In this document: in pieces, positions 1 through 5,312 of the stretch
How positions within the stretch are numbered: position 1 is the stretch's first letter
How the letters are laid out: each line of letters starts with the position of its first letter
NCBI GenBank assembly: GCA_003161835.1
Contig: PMNO01000480.1
Coordinates: 1,061-6,695 of the forward strand
Origin: Myxococcales bacterium
GTDB lineage: Bacteria; Myxococcota_A; Polyangia; Fen-1088
Direction of reading: 5' to 3'
Length of the DNA stretch: 5,635 nt
Program-made: the position numbers and the translations under genes
Notes under the pieces: generated by a model
Seen by the model: only the letters and a program-made list of their open reading frames with translations
Told to the model about the DNA's origin: nothing
Databases searched by the model: none

Positions 1-288
1 CCGGTGGCTCCCGATGGGCCAGATGGCGTCCTGTCGGAGGGAACCGACACGGCCACGCGGCTGGCGGACGAGTGGACCTACAACGTCGCCGGTGACGTGC
101 CGCCGAGCGGGTGCGTATCGCCGCAGGCGGTTCGTCTGACCATCATCGCGCGCACCACCGACGGCGACGACAATCTCAATGGCGCGACAGTGAACCTGAA
201 ACCGGCGGCCGAGGACGGCGTTGCGGGCACCAAGGACAACTTTCGCCATCGGGTGCTGACCACGGTCGTCGCGCCGAGGAACCGATGA
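1..288 (+). CDS. pilW: PilW-like minor pilin, C-terminal end (5' truncated)
   Basis: The frame is open from the left edge, so the true start lies upstream; the GTG at position 4 is only an in-frame valine. The visible 95 residues hold a segment 'AVRLTIIART' and end in 'FRHRVLTTVVAPRNR'. PilW-type minor pilins characteristically close with an arginine-rich 'R-R-V-x-T-T-V-A-x-R-N' strand, which this matches. Minor pilins of this type are processed by prepilin peptidase, sit in the inner membrane, and join a priming complex with PilV, PilX and PilY1 that starts pilus polymerisation at the tip (known for the family). The N-terminal prepilin helix is outside the window and cannot be checked. Its TGA overlaps the next ATG as ATGA, a tight operon arrangement. 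The PilW assignment rests on the C-terminal pattern and on being immediately upstream of PilX and PilY1; another minor pilin is possible. Confidence 0.75.
   Translation, partial: PVAPDGPDGVLSEGTDTATRLADEWTYNVAGDVPPSGCVSPQAVRLTIIARTTDGDDNLNGATVNLKPAAEDGVAGTKDNFRHRVLTTVVAPRNR
276..288 (+). promoter_or_regulatory. RBS and ATGA stop/start overlap coupling pilW to pilX
   Basis: A Shine-Dalgarno-like GAGGAA lies at 276-281, three bases before the ATG at 285-287. The TGA of the upstream gene is at 286-288. This decides the start of the pilX frame at 285, although the frame is open further upstream to a GTG at 111. The overlap suggests translational coupling within one operon (inference). Confidence 0.65.
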
Positions 289-959
289 CCCCGAGGCCCC
301 GCACGGGACGCGCCCCTGACGCCGGCGCGGTCTTGTTGCTGATGATGCTGCTCATCATCGGGCTGCTGGGCCTGGGCGTCACCGGGATGTGGTTGACGTC
401 CGGCAACCTGCAGGTCCAGGCCAACAACAACTTGCGGTCGCAGGCCTTGGTGGTGGCCGAAGCCGGGATCTCCCGCGCGCGCGCGGCATTGAATGCGGGC
501 GTCAACATCGACGCCCTGCTGGCCGGAAAGAACGCCGGAATCGACGACGTGCCCCAGGCCCTGGACGCGGCCGGCAAGCCGACCGGCGCCGGGGCGGTGT
601 TTGTCGACGGCGCCGTGCCGTTGTGGAATCTCGCATTTCCTCCGGCCTCGTTCGGACGCACCAGCGGAAGCGCCACCGCGCCGGTGGCATCGACGATGGG
701 GACCTACAGCGTCTGGATACGCAACGACACGGCCGAATGCCGCCAGGGCCAGTACACGCACGACGTGAATGGCACCGTCCTGGTGCGCTCCCGCGGCGTG
801 GCCCCGGACAACCTCACAGCCGTGGTGCTCGAGGTGGCGCTCGGCGCCACGCCCGCCGTTCCGGGTGCGCCCGGCGTGGCGGCGGGATTGCCGCCGGTCC
901 TCTGCGTCTCGGGCAAGAACGCCTGCGACGACAACAGCTCGACCATCTCGGGCGTCGTG
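285..959 (+). other. pilX: PilX-like minor pilin module
   Basis: Residues are numbered from the ATG at 285. A short basic leader ends in D12-A13-G14. An uninterrupted hydrophobic segment at about 15-37 (AVLLLMMLLIIG...) follows, as expected of a type IV prepilin cleaved after Gly14. The position equivalent to Glu5 of major pilins is Leu19; a missing Glu5 is common in PilX and GspK-type minor pilins. 'VVAEAGISRARAAL' at 56-69 matches the Ala-Glu-Ala-Gly signature of the PilX N-terminal domain. Further on are 'GTYSVWIRND' and 'VRSRGVAPDN', then a C-terminal stretch with Cys207 and Cys214 (LCVSGKNACDD), probably a disulfide pair. Coding character stops around 957-968, which I take as the natural C-terminus. 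No in-frame stop exists there. A TGA at 958-960 is in the +1 frame and would close the gene if one base were absent just before it. The role is a minor pilin in the tip/priming complex at the inner membrane. Confidence 0.8.
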
Positions 960-3900
960 AGCGCCGCGTCATCATCGCGACGCGCGATGCCGTCGATAAA
1001 GTATTTCGCGCGTTCTTCCGAGGTTTGGGATGGGGCCTGTGTACTCGCAGGTCCGACGATGCAAACCAAGTCTCAGCGCGCACTGACCGCCCGGGCCCGT
1101 GTCACCAATGCCCTGACCATCGGCGGATTGGTCTTGGCGGTGTTGTCGGCGCCCGGCGTCGCCGGTGCGCGGGTGAGTCCGCTGACGTTGATTGCGCGAC
1201 AGATTCACCAGCCGAACATGCTGGTGGTCTTCGACACGTCGGGCTCGTTGACGGGAGTCCCCGGCGGATCCTTCGATACCTCCACCGAGGTCGGCGTCGA
1301 TTGCACCGACGGAATGAGCTGCCGCGGCGGCATCGCGAAGGGGACCTGCGCCCAATCCGCGAAGATGTGTTCCTCGGACGGGCAGTGCCGCAAGAACACC
1401 TGCAAGGTGGATGGCATGGACTGCGCCGTCACCGCCGACTGCGTGGTCCAGCCGGGATCCTGCAACCAGAAGACGTGCAATAGCTTCGGCTCCAGCTGCC
1501 AGTACGCGTCCTGCTTCGCGGATGCCGACTGCCCGCCGTCGACCAGCGGAACCTGTGTGTCCTCCAGGGCATCCTGCAGTCCGACCAAGCCCTGCCAGTC
1601 TCAACCGCGCTGCCAGTACGGCGGCGCCAACTGCAGCGTGGGCCAGAACTGCCCCGCGGACGGGCGCTGCCTGAATGCGTCGAATCAGACCACGTCGCAG
1701 ACGTGCTCCGTCGACTCCGATTGCCCGCTGAAGAGCACGGGCCTGTGCGCGTTCGGAGGGCAGACCTGTACCAGCGTCGCGAGCTGTTCCGTGAAACTGT
1801 GCGGCGATCGGGCGACGACCTGCACCGCCGATGCGAATTGCGGCGTCTGCACGAACAACAGCCCGTCCAGCAGGGGGACGTACTGCATCCAGAACAGCGA
1901 CTGCGTCTACTCGGGCTCCAAGTGCAAGACGAGCTCGGGCGCCTGCACGGTCAACAACAACAAATGCGCGATCGCCAACTACTCCTGCCAGATCCAGCAC
2001 GCCCAGAATCCCTGCGCCGAGACCAATGCCTGCGTGGGGCCCCCCAATACCTGCACCGTTGGCCCGTCCAATCCGTGTGTGTCCGGTTCGGCCGCCGACA
2101 TTTGCAACCTGGCCAACAACACCACCAACGCGATCGGAATGTGCCGCATCACGCTGCTGGCCTGTCAGGTGGACGCCGATTGCCCCGCCAGCGGCGATGA
2201 CTGCGGCCCGGCCACCTCGCGCGTGGTGATCGCCAAGCGCGTTCTGGCGGATATCGTCAACAGCAACACCGGGATCGTGAACTTCGGGTTCATGACGTTC
2301 TATCAGAGCCTCTACTTTCCGTATTACAAACAGGCCAGCACCGGAACCCAGACGTCGACGATCTTCTATTCGCAAGGCCGCCTGGATGGACGTGGTTGTT
2401 TCAGCGCGCAAACCGGTCCCACCACGACCTGCGTCATCGATGGAACGACGTACACGCTGGTGGCCAGCAACAACAGCCAATACACGATTCGCGGCAACGG
2501 CGGCCAGGTGGTGGGCGCGAACTATTGCGGAGCGACTTGCAATATCGCGGGCGTGGGCACCGGCAGCTACCTGGGTAGCACCTACAGCTACTCGATGAAG
2601 ACCGGCACGACGTCGGGCAGCGCCGTCGTGCGCACGGGCTACACCGGCAAGCAGATCAATTTCAGCAGCAACGACTACCGGTACTACGATTCGAATTCGT
2701 CGTACTACAACGGTGGCGCTGCGCCACCCATCGAGACGCCTCAGTGTGGAGCCACCTGCAGCACGAAATGTGGCGCACGCTGGGACACCCAGCTGGCGCC
2801 GTTCCTGGATCCGACCGGCGACGCCACCAAGGCCAAGGCGATGTCCCTGGCGATCGCCGATCGATTGGCGCCCGCGTCGTACGGGGGATTGGTCGCCTAC
2901 GGCGGGACACCCACCGGCTGCGCCCTGCGAAACGACGCGACAAACAGCAGCGCCAGCAGTGCCTACGACTACATGAGCGCCGTCAAGGGCATCGACCCGC
3001 TGCCCTGTCGCGACAACTTCGTCCTCCTCATCACCGACGGGGAAGCCAACGGGCCGGGCGACGTGTCATGTAACAGCTCCGCCTGCGCCGCCGCCAATCC
3101 CAGAAGCGCCGGATGCCTGTGCCGGGCTGTCCTGTCGGCCTATGACATGCGTCAGAACCTGGGGGTGCGCACCTTCGTGATCGGGTTCTCGGGCGACGTC
3201 AGCGCGGGCACCGGACGCGCGGTCAACGACAACATCGCAAGAGCCGGCGGCACGGATCGCGGCGCCGACGGAATCGCGCCGTTCGCGTTCCTGGCGACCA
3301 GTGAATCGGAGCTGACCACCGCGATTCAGGACGCGATCTACGACGCGGTCAAGGGCAGCTACGCCACTTCCCCGCCCACGATGTCGGCCGGATTGCAGCA
3401 GACCAACGGGATCACGAGCGGCAGCTACGCCCTGGATTCGCGCGCGGACTTTCCCTCGTGGAAGGGGCACCTGCTGGCCTACGACACTTCGGCCACGCCG
3501 CCGGTGCTGATCTGGGATGCCGCCGCCGAGCTGAGCAACCTCGACTGGAAGACCAGACGCATCTACACCTCGGACGGCTCGAACCATCTGGTGCAAATTG
3601 CGGTCGATAGCAATGGCAACGTGACCAATAGCGCCGCCCTGTTCGGGCTGGGCCTGGGCGGAAACGCGAACGAGGCCGGCTTGATCGCGCGCTGGCTGAT
3701 GGGTGATCCCGTCCAGGGAAACAAGGCCGTTCTGGGGGCGCTGGTCAATTCGACGCCCATCGATGTCGGACAGCCGGGCGATAGTCCCTTGCCGGGAGGC
3801 CATGCGTTCTACGAGGCCCACAAGAACCGTCCCCGTTTCACCTACGTCGGCGCCGACGACGGCCTGTTGCACGCGTTCTGGTCACAGGATCAAACCGTGA

Positions 3901-5264
3901 GCGGTGTGACCCACAGAGGCGGCTCCGAGGCGTTCGCCTATCTGCCGCCCCAGATGCTGGCGATGGTGACGAAGCTCTATGCCCAGGGCGGGCAACTCCC
4001 CGATCCGGCCCGTCACGTGTATGGGTTGGCCAGCTCCCCCAAGGCCAAGAACCTGTGCGTCGCGAATTGCACCCAGCAGGACACCGCGACGTGGAAGACC
4101 GAGCTCGTCATGACCGATGGATTCGGGGGCACGGAGGCGTTCGCTCTCGACATCACGGATCCCACGGCGAATCCCCCGTTCCAGATCATGTGGACGACCA
4201 ACAGCAGCGGCAGCAAGCCCACCTACGATGCGGCCCTGGGCCTCACCATCTCGGTGCCCGGGTTCTACCTGAACAAGACCGCTGGGCTCGACGACTACCG
4301 CCTGTTGCTGGGGTCGGGCTACCGGTCCGACCTGACCAGCAATGGGGTGGGGCAGGGGTTATCCCTGCTGTCGGTGACCGCGGTGACCGGGGCCGTTCAA
4401 ACCCGCGCGCAGGTCAGCCCCCCGAACGGCTCGTGCGGCCAGGAATACACGATGCTCACGGACGTCGCGACGGCGCGGGACTACACCAAGAACGCCACCA
4501 CCGGCGTGGACGAAAAGCAGAAGCTGCTGGCCGCGTACGCTGGAGATACCTGGGGCAACCTGTGGCGATTGAACGGCACCACCACCCCGCAGGTGATCGC
4601 GGGCCTCGGCTGCAACCACCCCCTGCATTTCGCCCCGACGGTGGTGCAACTGGATCGCGACGATCCGACGAATCATCCGCGCGAGATCTACCTGGTGCAG
4701 GTGACCAATTCGTCGCTGGACGCCGCGACCACCGGATTCGAACCATCGCAGATGGTGTTCATGCGCGAGCTGGCGGACGCAGACGGCAACCTGACGGCGG
4801 ACACCTCGTTCGGCACCGGCGGTAGAATCGTCTTGAAGGTTGGCGAGGCCCCGCGGATGTGCGCCATCACCGATTCGGGCGGCACCAACTGTCTGCTGGA
4901 CATGCCGTTGACGGCGCGGCCCATGTCGACGCCGCTGGCCGTGTTGAAACAGGACGGCAGCGGATTCTTGGCCCTTTCCACCTGGTACGTCCCGGCCGCG
5001 AGTGGCTGCGGCAAGGGAACGACCTACATGCAGATTCACCAGTACACGGCCGGCCAAAGCATCTTGAAGCAGGCGTTGAAGGTCGGAGACGAACCCGTGA
5101 GCGCGCCTATCATCGTGGGCGGCAAGATCATGGTCATGAGCTCGGGCGGTCCCGTGGTGATCAACGGTAGCGTGTTGCAGAACTTCGTCGTCGGTCAATC
5201 CACGCCCGCCAACAATGGTGTGTCCGCCGAGCCGTTCAAGATTCTGGGCTGGACCGAGCTGTAG
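285..5264 (+). CDS. Unbroken PilX-PilY1 reading frame as sequenced (1659 codons)
   Basis: From the ATG at 285 to the TAG at 5262-5264 there is no in-frame stop, so a gene caller would probably report one protein of 1659 residues. Its first about 225 residues are a PilX-like minor pilin. Residues 259-1659 are a complete PilY1-like protein starting with its own signal peptide. These two are normally separate neighbouring genes in T4P clusters. The join (codons at 969-1058) has G or C at only 17 of 30 third positions, against 31 of 32 just before it, and it contains an inverted repeat, so it does not behave like coding sequence. A fused product would also place a signal-peptide-like hydrophobic segment in the periplasm behind a prepilin helix, which makes little topological sense. 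I think two proteins are more likely; the modules are described separately. The fused reading is kept because it is what the sequence literally shows. Confidence 0.55.
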   Translation: MTPRPRTGRAPDAGAVLLLMMLLIIGLLGLGVTGMWLTSGNLQVQANNNLRSQALVVAEAGISRARAALNAGVNIDALLAGKNAGIDDVPQALDAAGKPTGAGAVFVDGAVPLWNLAFPPASFGRTSGSATAPVASTMGTYSVWIRNDTAECRQGQYTHDVNGTVLVRSRGVAPDNLTAVVLEVALGATPAVPGAPGVAAGLPPVLCVSGKNACDDNSSTISGVVSAASSSRRAMPSIKYFARSSEVWDGACVLAGPTMQTKSQRALTARARVTNALTIGGLVLAVLSAPGVAGARVSPLTLIARQIHQPNMLVVFDTSGSLTGVPGGSFDTSTEVGVDCTDGMSCRGGIAKGTCAQSAKMCSSDGQCRKNTCKVDGMDCAVTADCVVQPGSCNQKTCNSFGSSCQYASCFADADCPPSTSGTCVSSRASCSPTKPCQSQPRCQYGGANCSVGQNCPADGRCLNASNQTTSQTCSVDSDCPLKSTGLCAFGGQTCTSVASCSVKLCGDRATTCTADANCGVCTNNSPSSRGTYCIQNSDCVYSGSKCKTSSGACTVNNNKCAIANYSCQIQHAQNPCAETNACVGPPNTCTVGPSNPCVSGSAADICNLANNTTNAIGMCRITLLACQVDADCPASGDDCGPATSRVVIAKRVLADIVNSNTGIVNFGFMTFYQSLYFPYYKQASTGTQTSTIFYSQGRLDGRGCFSAQTGPTTTCVIDGTTYTLVASNNSQYTIRGNGGQVVGANYCGATCNIAGVGTGSYLGSTYSYSMKTGTTSGSAVVRTGYTGKQINFSSNDYRYYDSNSSYYNGGAAPPIETPQCGATCSTKCGARWDTQLAPFLDPTGDATKAKAMSLAIADRLAPASYGGLVAYGGTPTGCALRNDATNSSASSAYDYMSAVKGIDPLPCRDNFVLLITDGEANGPGDVSCNSSACAAANPRSAGCLCRAVLSAYDMRQNLGVRTFVIGFSGDVSAGTGRAVNDNIARAGGTDRGADGIAPFAFLATSESELTTAIQDAIYDAVKGSYATSPPTMSAGLQQTNGITSGSYALDSRADFPSWKGHLLAYDTSATPPVLIWDAAAELSNLDWKTRRIYTSDGSNHLVQIAVDSNGNVTNSAALFGLGLGGNANEAGLIARWLMGDPVQGNKAVLGALVNSTPIDVGQPGDSPLPGGHAFYEAHKNRPRFTYVGADDGLLHAFWSQDQTVSGVTHRGGSEAFAYLPPQMLAMVTKLYAQGGQLPDPARHVYGLASSPKAKNLCVANCTQQDTATWKTELVMTDGFGGTEAFALDITDPTANPPFQIMWTTNSSGSKPTYDAALGLTISVPGFYLNKTAGLDDYRLLLGSGYRSDLTSNGVGQGLSLLSVTAVTGAVQTRAQVSPPNGSCGQEYTMLTDVATARDYTKNATTGVDEKQKLLAAYAGDTWGNLWRLNGTTTPQVIAGLGCNHPLHFAPTVVQLDRDDPTNHPREIYLVQVTNSSLDAATTGFEPSQMVFMRELADADGNLTADTSFGTGGRIVLKVGEAPRMCAITDSGGTNCLLDMPLTARPMSTPLAVLKQDGSGFLALSTWYVPAASGCGKGTTYMQIHQYTAGQSILKQALKVGDEPVSAPIIVGGKIMVMSSGGPVVINGSVLQNFVVGQSTPANNGVSAEPFKILGWTEL
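980..1013 (+). terminator. Inverted repeat between pilX and pilY1 modules (possible attenuator/terminator)
   Basis: ACGCGCGA at 980-987 is the exact reverse complement of TCGCGCGT at 1006-1013. The 8-bp stem encloses an 18-base AT-richer loop (988-1005) and is followed by TTCTT (1013-1017). It sits inside the low-GC3 join, where an intergenic signal would be expected. The T-run is weak and the loop long, so it may be a partial terminator, an RNA processing or stability element, or chance in GC-rich DNA. Confidence 0.4.
1059..1169 (+). other. Sec signal peptide of PilY1
   Basis: Residues 1-37 have a basic n-region (K4, R7, R12, R14), a hydrophobic core from about A18 to L29, and small residues 'PGVAGA' ending in a plausible signal peptidase I site after A35 or A37. 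Its presence in mid-frame is a main argument that PilY1 starts here as a separate protein. I see no lipobox cysteine. Confidence 0.8.
1059..5264 (+). CDS. pilY1: PilY1-like type IV pilus tip/assembly protein with Cys-rich VWA insert
   Basis: From the ATG at 1059 the product is 1401 aa, longer than Pseudomonas PilY1 (about 1160). A weak AGG at 1049-1051 lies seven bases upstream. This start is chosen because it begins an excellent signal peptide. Domains in order: signal peptide 1-37; start of the VWA domain, 'MLVVFDTSGS', with MIDAS residues D59, S61, S63; a 44-cysteine insert at 82-382; VWA continuation 'VNFGFMTFYQ'; a Tyr/Ser/Asn-rich insert at about 430-600; GGTPT (615-619) and LLITDGE (Asp660), completing the MIDAS; end of VWA near 767. 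Then comes the linker 'FPSWKGHLLAYD' around 801 and a PilC/PilY1 propeller from about 890, with 'NSTPIDVG' (897), 'YVGADDGLLHAFW' (929-941), 'FAYLPPQML' and 'DDYRLLLGSGYR'. The C-terminus '...ILGWTEL' is typical and intact. PilY1 proteins are exported and sit at the pilus tip, prime assembly with minor pilins, counter retraction and mediate adhesion or surface sensing (family knowledge). The canonical D-x-D-x-D-G-x2-D calcium loop is not evident. Confidence 0.88.
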   Translation: MQTKSQRALTARARVTNALTIGGLVLAVLSAPGVAGARVSPLTLIARQIHQPNMLVVFDTSGSLTGVPGGSFDTSTEVGVDCTDGMSCRGGIAKGTCAQSAKMCSSDGQCRKNTCKVDGMDCAVTADCVVQPGSCNQKTCNSFGSSCQYASCFADADCPPSTSGTCVSSRASCSPTKPCQSQPRCQYGGANCSVGQNCPADGRCLNASNQTTSQTCSVDSDCPLKSTGLCAFGGQTCTSVASCSVKLCGDRATTCTADANCGVCTNNSPSSRGTYCIQNSDCVYSGSKCKTSSGACTVNNNKCAIANYSCQIQHAQNPCAETNACVGPPNTCTVGPSNPCVSGSAADICNLANNTTNAIGMCRITLLACQVDADCPASGDDCGPATSRVVIAKRVLADIVNSNTGIVNFGFMTFYQSLYFPYYKQASTGTQTSTIFYSQGRLDGRGCFSAQTGPTTTCVIDGTTYTLVASNNSQYTIRGNGGQVVGANYCGATCNIAGVGTGSYLGSTYSYSMKTGTTSGSAVVRTGYTGKQINFSSNDYRYYDSNSSYYNGGAAPPIETPQCGATCSTKCGARWDTQLAPFLDPTGDATKAKAMSLAIADRLAPASYGGLVAYGGTPTGCALRNDATNSSASSAYDYMSAVKGIDPLPCRDNFVLLITDGEANGPGDVSCNSSACAAANPRSAGCLCRAVLSAYDMRQNLGVRTFVIGFSGDVSAGTGRAVNDNIARAGGTDRGADGIAPFAFLATSESELTTAIQDAIYDAVKGSYATSPPTMSAGLQQTNGITSGSYALDSRADFPSWKGHLLAYDTSATPPVLIWDAAAELSNLDWKTRRIYTSDGSNHLVQIAVDSNGNVTNSAALFGLGLGGNANEAGLIARWLMGDPVQGNKAVLGALVNSTPIDVGQPGDSPLPGGHAFYEAHKNRPRFTYVGADDGLLHAFWSQDQTVSGVTHRGGSEAFAYLPPQMLAMVTKLYAQGGQLPDPARHVYGLASSPKAKNLCVANCTQQDTATWKTELVMTDGFGGTEAFALDITDPTANPPFQIMWTTNSSGSKPTYDAALGLTISVPGFYLNKTAGLDDYRLLLGSGYRSDLTSNGVGQGLSLLSVTAVTGAVQTRAQVSPPNGSCGQEYTMLTDVATARDYTKNATTGVDEKQKLLAAYAGDTWGNLWRLNGTTTPQVIAGLGCNHPLHFAPTVVQLDRDDPTNHPREIYLVQVTNSSLDAATTGFEPSQMVFMRELADADGNLTADTSFGTGGRIVLKVGEAPRMCAITDSGGTNCLLDMPLTARPMSTPLAVLKQDGSGFLALSTWYVPAASGCGKGTTYMQIHQYTAGQSILKQALKVGDEPVSAPIIVGGKIMVMSSGGPVVINGSVLQNFVVGQSTPANNGVSAEPFKILGWTEL
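1302..2204 (+). repeat. Cysteine-rich insert with degenerate C-x2-D-x-D-C repeats
   Basis: Between PilY1 Cys82 and Cys382 there are 44 cysteines in 301 residues (about 15%), plus many Ser, Thr, Asn and Gln. Recurrent units follow C-x5-C with acidic or amide residues before the second Cys: CAVTADC (1422-1442), CFADADC (1512-1532), CSVDSDC (1704-1724), CTADANC (1821-1841), CIQNSDC (1884-1904), CQVDADC (2163-2183). Several are followed by P-x-n-S/T-G-x-C. The count is even, compatible with full disulfide pairing in the periplasm or outside the cell. Units are diverged at DNA level, so this is a protein repeat and not a recent tandem duplication. Codon use resembles the flanks, giving no sign of recent transfer. 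Its function is unknown; a disulfide-stabilised, surface-exposed spacer or adhesive module is my inference. Confidence 0.85.
2346..2880 (+). other. Second VWA insert, Tyr/Ser/Asn/Gly-rich with paired CGATC motifs
   Basis: PilY1 residues about 430-600, between the VWA strand 'FGFMTFYQ' and 'GGLVAYGGTPT'. It contains the pentapeptide CGATC twice (residues 490-494 and 563-567), bracketing an about 70-residue segment rich in Tyr, Ser, Gly and Asn, including 'YRYYDSNSSYYNGG' at 540-553. The composition resembles beta-rich or low-complexity surface segments. A short helix-like 'AKAMSLAIADRL' then returns to the VWA fold. I do not recognise a named domain here. Confidence 0.55.
3726..5261 (+). other. 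PilC/PilY1 C-terminal beta-propeller domain
   Basis: PilY1 residues about 890 to 1401. The sequence follows the Neisseria PilC/PilY1 C-terminal family: a 'LGALVNSTPIDVG' opening, the blade motif 'YVGADDGLLHAFW', 'EAFAYLPPQML', 'HVYGLASSPKAK', a 'ELVMTDGFGGTEAFALDITDP' segment and 'YRLLLGSGYR'. Later come 'AAYAGDTWGNLWRLN', 'FAPTVVQLDRD' and the terminal 'GWTEL'. In characterised members this propeller modulates extension and retraction and can bind calcium through an EF-hand-like loop. The nearest acidic stretches here (LDRDDPTNH, residues about 1198-1206, and LADADGNLTAD near 1240) do not fit the canonical spacing. Confidence 0.8.
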
Positions 5265-5271
5265 AGGGCAA

Positions 5272-5312
5272 AACGCGCCGGGGGCCAGGCGGTCGAGGCC
5301 CGCCGCGGCGTT
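5272..5312 (-). terminator. GC-rich hairpin between convergent genes
   Basis: AACGC (5272-5276) pairs with GCGTT (5308-5312). The stem continues imperfectly with bulges through GGG/CCC and CC/GG pairs around a loop near 5287-5296. Read on the - strand it lies directly after the stop of the incoming gene and runs into TTTT (complement of 5270-5273), as in a short intrinsic terminator. On the + strand only two T follow, so it is a weaker fit for pilY1. It may serve both transcripts. Confidence 0.4.

Larger units (their letters stand above)
1215..3359 (+). other. Split von Willebrand factor A (VWA) domain
   Basis: PilY1 residues about 53-767. Motif 1 is DTSGS (59-63), the threonine motif is GGTPT (615-619) and the aspartate motif is LLITDGEANG (Asp660). 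All MIDAS elements are therefore present and metal binding looks possible. In ordinary VWA domains these motifs lie within roughly 100-120 residues. Here about 600 residues separate the first from the last because of two inserts. The closing part has the expected strand 'VRTFVIGFSG' and a final helix 'SELTTAIQDAIYDAV'. Confidence 0.85.

Noticed and set aside
111..284. Extension of the pilX frame upstream to a GTG at 111
   Set aside because: It overlaps the PilW-like frame almost fully, its translation is Arg/His-rich shadow sequence, and a good RBS with an ATGA overlap supports 285.
1031..1050. Possible sigma-54 promoter (TGGGGCC...CTCGCA) before pilY1
   Set aside because: The -12 element is not TTGC and the fit to the GG/GC dinucleotide spacing is poor, so it cannot be supported.
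389..1483. 364-codon + strand frame across the pilX-pilY1 join, as a possible third gene
   Set aside because: It is mostly the Arg-rich out-of-frame reading of PilX and PilY1; nothing recognisable appears in the part covering the join.
1302..2204. Recent DNA tandem duplication or CRISPR-like array in the Cys-rich region
   Set aside because: The periodicity is in cysteine spacing only. The nucleotide units differ widely and spacing is irregular, so there are no direct DNA repeats.
972..2480. 502-codon antisense frame on the minus strand opposite pilY1
   Set aside because: It is an Arg/Ala/Gly-rich translation without recognisable domains. Long antisense frames are expected opposite GC-rich genes with biased third positions.
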